Shown here in pieces: positions 38,301 through 49,090 of a DNA stretch of 64,000 nt (position 1 is the stretch's first letter; every line of letters starts with the position of its first letter). The notes under the pieces are model-generated. The model saw only the letters and a list, made by a program, of their open reading frames with translations. It did no database searches and was not told the origin of the DNA. Position numbers and translations under genes: made by a program. Location of the stretch: assembly GCA_037833965.1 (NCBI GenBank), contig AP031356.1, positions 26,124,501-26,188,500 on the forward strand, given 5' to 3'. Source of the stretch: Marchantia polymorpha subsp. ruderalis (Eukaryota > Streptophyta > Marchantiopsida > Marchantiales > Marchantiaceae).

Positions 38301-40315
38301 CATATATTTTGTTTCATTTGATTATCTGCTATTTTCATTCTTCACATATATAAAATTTTTTCAAGTAATTTATATAGATTGATTTTTTCTTATTGATTGA
38401 CATATAAATATAAGAAATTTTTAAAATATACAACACATTTAAATTTGATGCAAAAATATAAAGGCAATATTTATTATTAAATTATTTGCAACATTGTTAA
38501 TTAAAATCAGCATTACAAGATACAGATTTCAGTATAGTTAATTCAATTGGTATATTCTTTAATGAACATTTATAAATAGGAAGATTAATTCAAATTTCAG
38601 TTCACAAAAAACTTAAGTAGTCTTAATGTTTAGCATTTTGTAATCGTTGTTCAAAATGTTATTGTGATAGGAAAAATCTAGCATTATTTAGTTTTAACAG
38701 TCTTTTGTTCTATTTAACTACCTTATAAATTAAATTTCTATTCTTTGAATCAAATGTTGAATGTGCAAAATTTAAAACATAGCAATGTTGACATCGCAAG
38801 TTGAGTTTCTTTGCATCTCTAGTGCAAGAAAGGTTATATGTTTTGAATCATTCAAATGTTACCTGATAATCATAGATGCAACTCCTTGTTATTTCCAATC
38901 TACAAACTTAGAAACATTCTTGTTGAGTAGTTTTCTTTCGATTTCAATCTTCGAGAGAAGTAGAATGTTATTTTTCTTATGAGCATTCAACTAATGCATC
39001 AATTCGCAATGTAGTATTATTGATCCAAATTTGTCAGTGACAAATCTAGATGGAAATAAAAATAAAATCATTTCGGAATGATCCAATAAGTGTCTAGTTT
39101 TACTTGCCCATGCATCTTGTAAGTACGTCATTTTAGCGCTGTAGGGTTTCAATGATAAAGCAATGTGCGCTATTTGACTACTTTTGTGAAGGAATACGAG
39201 GAAATGGCTTCACGATTTTACTTATATGGTTTTACTAAGTTTCAATCGCTATATATATCATGACCTTTTGACTATGAAACGTCGTATTTGCAGCAGATGT
39301 CTAAAACTTCTTATATTTTCAAAATTGGGAGATGTGAATGATCTTCTGATTTAGGGCTTAAGATAGCTCATAATCTCAATACGCCCTAAATCAAAATGAT
39401 TGAAAGCATATCGAACAGCATCAGTATACAAACGGAGGAAACAAATCTGGTACCGAATGAATGATATATGAGCTACCTCAACGCTTCAAGTACAACGCGA
39501 TTTATGAAATTCAATACAAAAAGATTTGATTGTTTTATGGAACGGCGAGGTAAACTTAAGTTTTGACCGATTAGATCACCTATCACCTTCTCTACCCAAT
39601 CATGAAACACTCTAGCTTTCTCCTTCCGCCCATTGCATAAGAAACTCATCCAATAACACGCAAGATGATTTTGTAAAAGGGCCTCCATCATCTTTTGTTA
39701 ATGGGCAATGTCCTGACTCAGCACATCCCTGGAAGCAAATCTAAAATTATAACTTCCATGTACTCTTCGTGCCTCATAACATCCTCGCATACCTCCTGAA
39801 TGCAGCGATAGTACCATCGGATCCTTCCTGTTTGTACTAGGCAAGGCAAGATCCTTTCTGTTCGTACATTACCTTTGGTTGGCATCTACAACGTAATTAT
39901 AAATTTCTGTTGATTCACATTGAGAAATCAAAACCTCATGGTACGATTATCTTCTTGAAAACATTCATCTCCATTACTCATCTCCCTCACCAGAGCGTTC
40001 CAAATTTCTTTCTGCAGAAAGAAGACAATATAATTTCTTGTATCTTCCCGTCCAGTTCTCTCATTTTCCAAGCGTACTGGGAAGCTCGAAAAGACAAGTC
40101 CACCTAAGTTTTTTGCCATCTCAGCAAGCAAGTAATCCAGATTTGATGCTGCTTGTCTCGCATAATCCTCCATTCTCTACAAACTTGACAAACCAATATA
40201 ACGATTGGGGAGCCCATCTTTGCAACGTTTCTGGGGAGCCTACAAAACATCAGCTGTTTGAAGACAGTTATTCCGATGAAAAGTCTAGAGTCCCTTTCCT
40301 GTTACATCTAACTAC

Positions 40316-40567
40316 GTGAAGACCACGAACAAAACTATTATGATCTTCTGTATATTCTCCAATGCGGCATTGTAAACCTTGAGTATGTTCATAAGGGGAA
40401 TCTATCACATACAGTACCTGTGAAAGACACGAAGCTCAGAAGTGAAGACCACGAACAAAACTATTATGATTTTCTGTATATTCTCCAATGCGGCATTGTA
40501 AACCTTGAGTATGTTCATAAGGGGAATCTATCACATACAGTACCTGTGAAAGACACGAAGCTCAGAA
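40316..40567. repeat. 126-bp exact tandem duplication (one mismatch)
   Basis: Copies 40316-40441 and 40442-40567 differ at one base (C at 40345, T at 40471). The unit covers the end of the relic exon 40544-40696 together with its GTACTG donor and following intron sequence, so the donor is present twice. Near identity shows that this duplication is recent relative to the decay around it. Confidence 0.97.
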
Positions 40568-41135
40568 GTGGTGAATCCATGTGAATCTTTGATTTCAATA
40601 GCTTCATATCTCAAGGGCCATCTCAAAACAGAGTACAATTGTGTGATGACTCCACTGAAAATCAAATTCAGACCATAAACGGTGGACAGCCTGAGCCTAC
40701 AAGGATAAAGATGATATCATGACAGGTCCGTGTCATGACGGTTCTTCGTGCAAGAAGATGATAGTGAGAAACAAGCAAGTCATGTCCGGGATTTTTCCGA
40801 AGACTTGTTCACTGTTTGTCTCCAAATTTTTTTTATATAGATACAAACTCATCTCTCTGATAAGCCTCATCCAGTCTGAGAAATAAGCTCCCTACACGCC
40901 ACTCCAGCGCTCTGCAAACGCTCAGTAGCCTCGCAAAAACATCTTCCACTGCGTTTGAACTGTTTTTCTTACTATCACTACACATTTGTGTTCGTGTTAA
41001 AAAGCGTCTCAAATATGGGATTCATGTACCAGCAGTTTCCTAATTCGACCCACACAAGAGTCGAAGACAAGTAGAGATCCTCGAATGAACAATCAGCTAC
41101 TTTAAGAAATTACTCTGAGCAGGTGAATGATTTGA

Positions 41136-43514
41136 CGTACGTATGATTTCATCTTTTGGTTTTGGAATTTTTATGTCTAATGTCAAGGAGTACATACTCA
41201 AGCAGCATTGACTCTTGTTGCGTGTGTATATATAGTTGGAGCAATCACAGTGCGGTACATAAAGGGTACTCAGCTATCCATTAAGATTTAAGTCGAGAGC
41301 TTGCTCAGCTATGTGACTGATGTAGTAGTGATTCACTGCATGTGAGTTTGAGTTTTGAAGTCTGAGATTTTCTAAACTATGGGCTGTATGTTGGATACGA
41401 GAGTGAAGAAAAAATTTGAGTGAAGTATATGACATGTCTGTAAGGTTTCAACTGAACGAGGAGCAAACTAAGGAGCGCCTCTTCCTGTAAATTTACTTCA
41501 TCGGAAAATTAGTTCATAACAGTAAAGCTCTTCGGAAAGTATCTCTGATAGGATGTTTCCTGGTGGAAGATATTCAATCAACAATGCTATTGTGATAAGA
41601 TTCTGTAAAGATGTGAATTGATTTCCAACAAAGTTTCCAATTTCCTTCATTCTTCTCTGTTGTCAGGGTGCATGGTGTGGCCTGCAGTATCTATTAGACA
41701 AGCTGTAGGTGAATACAACTCAAAACAAATCCACAACCAGATGACATTGTCACAATTTGTACAACATAGCCTCCCATCATACTCTGATATATTCTCTCTT
41801 CATTTTATTCAGTTACGATTATGATCTTATTCTTCAGAAAAAATAGCTATCACGCGACAACAAGAACAAAGTTGGTGATGTAGAGAACAATATGTAGAGT
41901 GTGAGACTAAGCACATGTCGAGGATTAAGCGAGAAGAAAAAGAACATGCTTTGAAAACCAATAAGTACTGTGCTTAGGTGGCAGTCAATTCTTATTCGAT
42001 TCATCTACAATCCACTTACAAGATTAAATTAGACAAGTTGTCATATGCTGACAGCAGCTTTCTCGATTATGAAAAGCTTAGCGGTATGTTCTGTATCTCC
42101 GCAACTCATGCGATAATCTCTTCAGGTCATCCTTTTTCCTAAAAATTGGATTGTGAAAAAAGTGGGCACTGCAGCTTTCATTTTGACTTTGGAGCAATCA
42201 GGCATGTGACTTCCGCATTTTGTAAAGGTACATTATCATTTTTTGGACATCGTTTCATGCGCAAAGCTTCCAAATTCTCTTTATAGTTTCATCGTATCGG
42301 TTTGATGTCTTATTTCTTGCTGCCTCAACAAAAACTTTTGAATACATCATGATTGATCAAAATAAATTTGTAACTCCAAATCTCTTTACAATATCTTCAA
42401 ATAAGAGTTTCAAGTCTCGGCAGTTAAGCTGATTACATCACGGTGAATTCGAGGGTCTTCTCTTGTTTTCAACTACGCTCCAGTTCTATGATTGCAATCC
42501 AGAACTTACGAGAATTGGGGACTCCGCTTGTGTGCATTTATTTTCAAATTCAGAATTGTAACAGTTCATGTTATAAAATTTGAGTAAGCTTACGGCCGAA
42601 AGGATATAAGCGAGCGTAAGATTGCGTAGAATTTTAAGGCCTTCCCTTGGTACTAGATATGTACGTCTTTATGGAGCACCTTATGGCCTCAAGTCTTTAA
42701 AAAATGTGGCTACATTCCTCAAATTTTGATGACCTCTTTAAACATTTGCTGTTTTTAAATGATTAGATGCTTATAATATTATTAGGATTAACTTAGTTGG
42801 TTATTCAGCTATCCAGCATAATGTTTACCCGTTGAACATAATCATGGCTGCGAATTAAGGTCCCGACTGTCTGTACAGACGACCTAGATGCCAAATATGA
42901 TAAACGAAAGAGTTGTATCATTCCATCTCCGAAGGTTGACAAGCACATTAAAAGTCAACAAGACAAATCAGGACTACCAGAAACTGAAAGTCCGGGAAAG
43001 GTGTGTTTTCTTTTCCAGACAAGTATAAAAGGAAAAAACCTGACGAAATTTGTTTCCACAAAATGCAATGAAAATCCCGTAACTTCACAATAGTGTTCAG
43101 TGTGCCATCAATTTTAGGAATTTATTTATATAGAGAGTGGATCATACATGCCTTTTTTTTGTTGAAAAACAAACCATTTCAAACAATGTGAAGTAAAATG
43201 GCGACACAAAATGGTTGAAACATGCCCTTCATTGTCATTTTTTTCGAATTCTCTTGTATTATGATAGTCTTGTTAACTGAACATACATCTAACCATAAAG
43301 GTAAAAGTCTGCAAAGGAAAATTTATATAAATTCCTGCAACATATTCTTAATTGAGTTTTCCCACTTATATGAACTAGTCCAATTCTTTCGATCAGTATC
43401 AACCAACTTCAATCTACAATTGGACTCCATGAATTTCTTTGCGCATACTTGATATCAAGTAGTTTTCATGATGGGAAACAACTCGTATAATACATCTGTA
43501 ATATTACATTTATC
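41136..43514. other. Spacer or intron sequence of the minus-strand relic gene
   Basis: I see no exon-like segment that I trust in this interval. It may be intron or lost exons of the relic gene. Open frames here are short and of AT-rich composition. Confidence 0.35.
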
Positions 43515-44256
43515 ATATGGTTGAAGGACGTTTCGGTCCATTGATTTCGCATGATATAAACTTTTCAACATCGAAAAGCCTCTCCGACTTGAGAGCTCAT
43601 TCTATCTATCTCATGAGCACTATGCTATTCATTATAGCAGATAGCATACTGTCAACACGACTGCCACTGAATTCGCCAAACCTATTTACCATAGGAGAAT
43701 GAACAATATTAAATAGTTGGAAGAAAATTGAAAAAAATATGCACACTCACTTGGTGGTGCGTGTTCCAACTTCTGAGACTTCATTTGCAGGACCAAGTGC
43801 ACTTATATCCTCGAGCATTGGCAAAGAGGACGGGAAGCCTCGGTCTCCAAACTCTGGAAATATGAAAGATGCGTTCAAACTTCTCACAAAACCGCATTAT
43901 TTCATGTATTTGGCCGACATCCAACACCTGAAAGATCAAGTATAAGAGGAGGAGCCACTAAAATGGTTCAAAATCAGACAGGTATATTAACCCGGCCAGT
44001 GCTCCGGAAATGAAATGAAAAGCAATGGAAGGGTGGGAACCACAAAATTTCTCTATATCAGCTCATAGCACTGGAAAACAGGATCATGTGTATCCGTCGA
44101 TTTGGCATGTTTATCAGAGTAATTAACCTGTTCAAGAAGAAAGAGTCGTCCAAATTGCTTGATGCTTCCGCACATGTCTGCAAGACTCTCGTTCCTTCGT
44201 AGCAGTTTGATTGAGCAGAAAACCGTGGAGGATGGTTGCCTCCTCAAGGTTCTCCT

Positions 44257-47200
44257 TCAAACTGTAAGAACCAGAATCGTCAGACCACTAGCAAGATAGA
44301 GAATTACTGATGAAGATCGTTTGCATACCATCGATATTCTACAAGTGTCAACCAGCTCATCGGTGTCTTCTGCAACCGTCTGCAATATGATGTTCTTTGT
44401 AGAACTTCTTGTGGGTAGGCAACTGGCCAGTAGGTGCAGCAGTCCCGAGAGAGTCAAGCATAATAGGGCCAAAATCACAGCTGTGATTTCTCGGCGCTCC
44501 ATGCTCTGTATCTGCCACCTGAAATTGAAGTCAAAGACATTGATCTATCTCAAATTGCAGTTCCTTAAAAAGGTTCGAAAAACACTTGTAAGATCTTTCG
44601 TTTTAAGTACCACCTAAAAGTAGTTCAAGCGAGAGCACATTAACTGATGAAGGGACAAAATAATGACTGGCTGAAACCATCAAGGAGAACTGGAGGACAC
44701 TGACCTCATGAAATCGACGTTTTCGGTGAAGTTAATGGCTATCATGGCGAACCTGTGCTCCAAGTAGGCTCTCTCTTCCTTCCGCTTCAGCTCCTACATG
44801 CGAAGTCGAGAAGATGGGTTACATCGATGAGGTGTCCATGGCGCAGGGTATATATAACTTGGGCACAACGGTATGTATACCTTTCCGTGAAAAAAATCAT
44901 CTTTGTTTATACGGGTTCTATTTCCATACCATGTCAGCGAGACGCATCATTAAGGATGCTGAAACGGCCGCCTCATCCCGAACTCGTTCGGTCATCATAA
45001 CAAGATCCTTGTCTAGTTCACTTATCATCGCTTTATACTTGTAATTCATCTCCTCGAGATAATTGTAGAACAGCGTCTGGCTCAACTCTAATGCTTTCAC
45101 TTTTTGCATCAAGAGTTTGAGCACAGAGTCTCCAGGAGTCTTCCCTCCTGCTGAATGATGAACTTCCGATCCAAACACCCCAGCATTGAGTTCATCGTCT
45201 CTTGAAGACCCCTCCGGTTTTTTTTCTCTGTTTTCATGTGATCCGTCGTCTGGACGGGTGGACATCTCGAGGGAGGACTCACCTGTGGGTGGGTCAGGAG
45301 AGGACGGATCGACAGATCCCGCCAAACCCTGCAATGCCTCTGGTTCTAGTGCATTTGGAATAATGCTCGAGTCACTACCACTCATCTGGGCCCTCAGCAC
45401 CGCCTCCCCCTCTTCGTGTGCAATCCAGTCATCCAGAAGATTTTTGATGACGTCGACTCCGTAAACTTCAACTGCACTAAGTGTACAAAAGAACTCGGAA
45501 CCCCAATGAGTAAGCATTCTCAGCTTGATGTAACGCACCAACTGGGGATCTTCTACGCTAAACTTCTGTCTGTGCCTTACATTCTCAGCTCGGAACTTCC
45601 CCATGAGGATCCACTCCTTGGCTGGGTACACTGGACTTCCGAAGATCTCAAAGTCCTTCAAGTTGGCCGAATGGAACTCAAAATTGGAAATTACAACTGT
45701 GTCTACAAACGTCTCCTCTGAAAGCTCTAACACTACGTATTTTTCTTCTGCACTACAAGGGTTCCGAAGATACTTGTCCTTGTCTGAACTGATGATATGA
45801 CTAGGTCCTTTCGCTTCCTTGTTGGAACTCAAGACTTTCGCGCCATGTGAGGAGGCTGCATAATTGTAAGTCTCATCACTATGACGCAGTTTTTGAGTTT
45901 GAACGACACTTAAATTTACATCGTTTCCAACCTTCTGCTGTTTTTCAAGGATGGACCTTTTGTACTCATCCAAACTCATGACGGAGCCCACTCTTCTCAA
46001 TTTCACGGGCTCCAACTGCATTCCATTGTCCGCTCCGGTAGACATTAGGGGCTTGTCTTTGAAAGGCCCTCCATCAATGGCATGAGCGATATGCTGAAGT
46101 TCTTCAGTCAGAACCTCATCTACGATTCCTATTCCGAGGTTTGGGAGTGGGGAAGCAGCTCCCCCATTCTCCTCTGCAACGCTACCAAGGCCAAGCGTAT
46201 CAGTATCAGTGTACAGATTCATAGATAATAGAACACTATCCTCTAACCTCTGATTTCGAATATCCATGAGGTTTCCTTCAGACGATATTCGACCAACGTC
46301 CTCGTCTGCTACTTCCTGGAGTTCACTTGGAGCCAGGAATGGCACCTCTGTAACTTGGTCCTCAACAGCTACCTCAACATCGGCCTCACAGTATGGATCT
46401 TGCTGCAAGGGGATATCAGTGGCTTTAGGATCATAGTCATACCCAGTGAGGGTTGTGGACTCGTCATCTGCCTCAAGACTCTCGATCAGGCTGGATTCAG
46501 GATCTGATGCGAGGGTGCTTACAGGTTGGGAAGTCTCGTGAGCAACGGCCGTCTCCGAGCAAGTCAATCTATACTGACCTGGACTCCGATGCATTTCAGG
46601 AGGAGGACGGAGCAGATTCAACAAGGAGCCATCATAGTAGCAGAATCTGGAGTCTATTCCTGACGTGAAACATTCTGTCATAGAACTGCATGCTATCTCG
46701 GGCAATCCTGTCCCTAACTCGGTGATTCTTCGGCAGACGAGATGGGAATCCACCATCTCGACCGTCTGACAAAACTCTTCAGCTGAAACTTCACCTGTGC
46801 AGAGAAAGTCCCCTTTCACCGGATGCGCAGAGGACTCATGCCCTGTGCAGGAACTATGATCGGTAACCGTCCCACTGCAACTACCTCCACCATCGCTACT
46901 CAGTCGACAGACTTTGGTGACCTCCTCCGCTGCTCCTGATTTTTGCAGCAGCCCGGCTCCATACTCCGCATATTGCAGAGCATCCAGTGTGCTCCCTGAG
47001 GATGTTGAGAGGACTTGTGAATATACGGATCGATCAGCTGACACACTTCCCTCGTCGTCGTCGAGGTCACACGACTTGGAACCGGAGTAGGTGTCTAACC
47101 AGTCCTGCTCCGAAGCGTCTGCAAACTGGACGGACGAGCGGTAATCACCACTGGAGCCCTGGCCCCTCTCGAGAAATGAATCCGAGCCGTCTGGACTGCG

Positions 47201-47531
47201 GGAGCGTACGACCCCTTCCCTCGCATTCCAGAAAAATTCATTTGAGCCGGTGATGTTCTCCTCCGTGGCTGAGAATCATCAGCAGCTTCATGTTGTCAGC
47301 GTCCTTTATCCATGAGGCAATTGAGCGTAGGAAAATTAATGCAGTTATTTTGTATTGAGTAAAATGAATCAGCGACTCACAAACCCACTCACCTTTCTTT
47401 CCGCTTCTCTGGATGTGGCTGAACGAGGAAGAGAGGAGCAGAACGAGAAGAAGAGTCCATGAAGCCACCGAGACAGAGCACGGCAAGCCAAGGACGGACC
47501 TGCCCTTCGATACCGTCATCACCCTTCTCAT
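44257..47531 (-). CDS. Mid-SUN domain membrane protein (SUN3/4/5 class, 4 coding exons)
   Basis: Plant mid-SUN proteins sit in the ER and nuclear envelope and act in envelope organisation and membrane-protein handling. On the minus strand I join 47531-47393, 47268-44930, 44793-44705 and 44518-44257, all GT-AG and in phase, giving 942 residues. There is a hydrophobic N-terminal segment (about 21-37), then a long acidic, Ser-rich linker, the SUN domain (about 515-653; GAKVLSSNKEAKG, DKDKYLRNPC, VVLELSEETFVDTVVISNFE, RYIKLRMLTHWGSEFFCTLS, VEVYGVD), a coiled coil (about 762-811) and a C-terminal membrane helix (about 869-890). The start is the first ATG after an in-frame stop. The protein is longer than the roughly 500-660 residues usual in flowering plants, mostly in the linker. 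The 3' end is uncertain: a GTATGC donor follows Met at 44333, and reading through it adds a second hydrophobic stretch and ends at 44257. Confidence 0.88.
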
Positions 47532-49090
47532 TTGCCTCGAATTCGCTTTCCGTCATTCAGCCTCGAAGTGATCAGAGCTTCTTCTGCTCATCGGCACCTC
47601 CAACAACCTTCCCTTTCCCAACAACCCTTCTCCAACCTTATCTGCGTCACAGCGACAAGCTCCGAAATGAATCCAAAGAAGCTGCAAGACTGATTGACAG
47701 CGGTACGAGGTCAAACTAAGCAGCGAATAATTTGTTGTGGATGCTGAATCCTGACATTGCGATATAAAATGCCAGGACATGGGGAAAATAATAATAATGC
47801 CGCAGACCTCCGATCAACGTCATCGATCCTAGAGCACGAAGGGGAAGAATAACAGAATAAACTCCGAATGTCAGTGAAAGCGCTAGAGAGATGAATCCTG
47901 TGCATCAAATGTGGCAGATCGTCCATTGTACTCAGTGATGATCAGCTTGGGCGTACCTGACTCCAAGATCTACGCACACAGAGAATCTCTCCCCGCCCTT
48001 TCAATCCTCGGGATTTCCTGAGAGCCTCGCAGAGCGCTACGTTTTCACTCGAGGTAGGTGACCAGACTCCCCCATTGCGAAATCCTCCGATGAACCAGAA
48101 GAGTCTTACTGCACCATCGGAACCTTGGACATCCGAAACTCTCATCGAAGCTTTTCAAATCGCACAGATCTGCCCACGGATCCGACTTCTTGCGTTCTCC
48201 TCGAGTTCCGACTCGCAGTCTTCGAATCCAAATTCTCCACTCGCATTCGGTGACAAGCTGGCCCGAAAGCCGGCCAATCGGACCAGCTTCTCAGTCTCAA
48301 TCGATAAGTCCAGAATTCGCATTCGGGAAAGGAAGAAAAAAAAAAGTCAAACAGAGGTGGATTTCGGTCGAAGAGCTCCTCCTCGTCCTCTTCGAGAGCT
48401 CCGCTCTCTTCGAGGCAGAGGCGCTTTTCGTCCTCTCCTCTCTTCGTACGAGTCACCGGCACCATGGGCACTTAGTAGTCCCAGATCGTCACAGCCGCAG
48501 AACACGAGAAGCAAATTCTGAGACCCCGTCGAGCGTACAACGTGCCTGTCGAGTGGACTTTGCCCTGTCACTCGACCAATCGCGATCTCGGCCCCACCTC
48601 TTTCCGGTCGGCCCCCTTCCGGCGCGCTGCTGCTGCTGCTGCTGTACCGGACGGCCCACCATGTTCTCCCCGGACTCTCTCTCTCACTCGCATGGACGTC
48701 CTCGCGGGGTTTCTGTTCATGGCAACGGATCTTCCCTCCGGTCCGCGAACAGCGAGTGTGTCTTTCTGTCGACGTCGAGACACGGCTCCTTCCGGCAGCA
48801 GCCGGAAGTTCGGCCGCCTTCGACCTGCGTGACGTGTTGTTCGCGTATGCTGCCGCATGTCGCTGCGGCGATCCGCCGGACCGGGCCCGCCCTCATTCCG
48901 TTCGCATCCGTCTGGCACGCAGTGTCGTTAGATTCCGTTCCGCGCCGAGCTCTGCTGTACAGCCAGCGTCCTGTGACATGTTCTTTGGGTCCGATACCTC
49001 CCGATCGTGCTTTCCCCGTCTTCGACGACTTGTACTCGGAATATTTCCTTTCCATTTTGGGATGTTTGACCTCCTTTAAGTGTCCATGAT
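47532..49090 (-). promoter_or_regulatory. GC-rich upstream region of the SUN gene
   Basis: GC and CpG content is high, especially 48.1-49.0 kb, mirroring the island before eIF5A. It most likely holds the SUN gene's promoter and 5' leader, perhaps with a non-coding exon. A (GCT)6 run lies at about 48625. Long frames such as 48190-49089 on the plus strand have the Arg/Ser/Pro composition of GC-rich non-coding DNA and match no family. Confidence 0.45.

Larger units (their letters stand above)
28701..39420. other. AT-rich desert
   Basis: About 10.7 kb of very AT-rich DNA with no intact gene. Two islands stand out and are listed separately: a gene relic at 31520-31919 and a TIR element at about 34912-35312. 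The remaining open frames are short and have random AT-rich composition. I see no retrotransposon landmark in the rest, although old, fully decayed copies would look like this. Confidence 0.6.
39473..44261 (-). pseudogene. Dispersed exon relics of an unrecognised multi-exon gene, minus strand
   Basis: At least seven minus-strand segments look like protein-coding exons in one order. 44128-44261 has SLADMCGSIKQFGRLFLLEQ and then a GT donor; 43751-43927 starts VLDVGQIHEIMRFCEKFERI and ends with an AAGTGAGT donor; about 43515-43700 has VNRFGEFSGSRVDSMLSAIM; about 40840-41135 has SFEDLYLSSTLVWVELGNCW and VFARLLSVCRALEWRVGSLF; 40544-40696 has YGLNLIFSGVI between a TTGTAG acceptor and a GTACTG donor; about 39920-40190 has MEDYARQAASNLDYLLAEMA; and 39473-39860 has MMEALLQNHLACYWMSFLC. 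Frameshifts occur in several segments, and in-frame stops occur within VLM..IE.ALKSE and before QKMMEA. The predicted product would be large and mostly helical. I cannot name the family. It lies directly downstream of, and partly overlaps, the SUN gene's last exon. Confidence 0.5.

Noticed and set aside
44053..44247. Separate small minus-strand gene of 64 codons
   Set aside because: The frame has a GT donor after LFLLEQ that joins in phase to the segment at 43927, so it is better read as one exon of the relic gene.
48190..49089. 299-codon plus-strand open frame upstream of the SUN gene
   Set aside because: Arg/Ser/Pro-rich composition, several competing frames of similar length on both strands, and no known family. 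The GC-rich leader of the SUN gene explains it.
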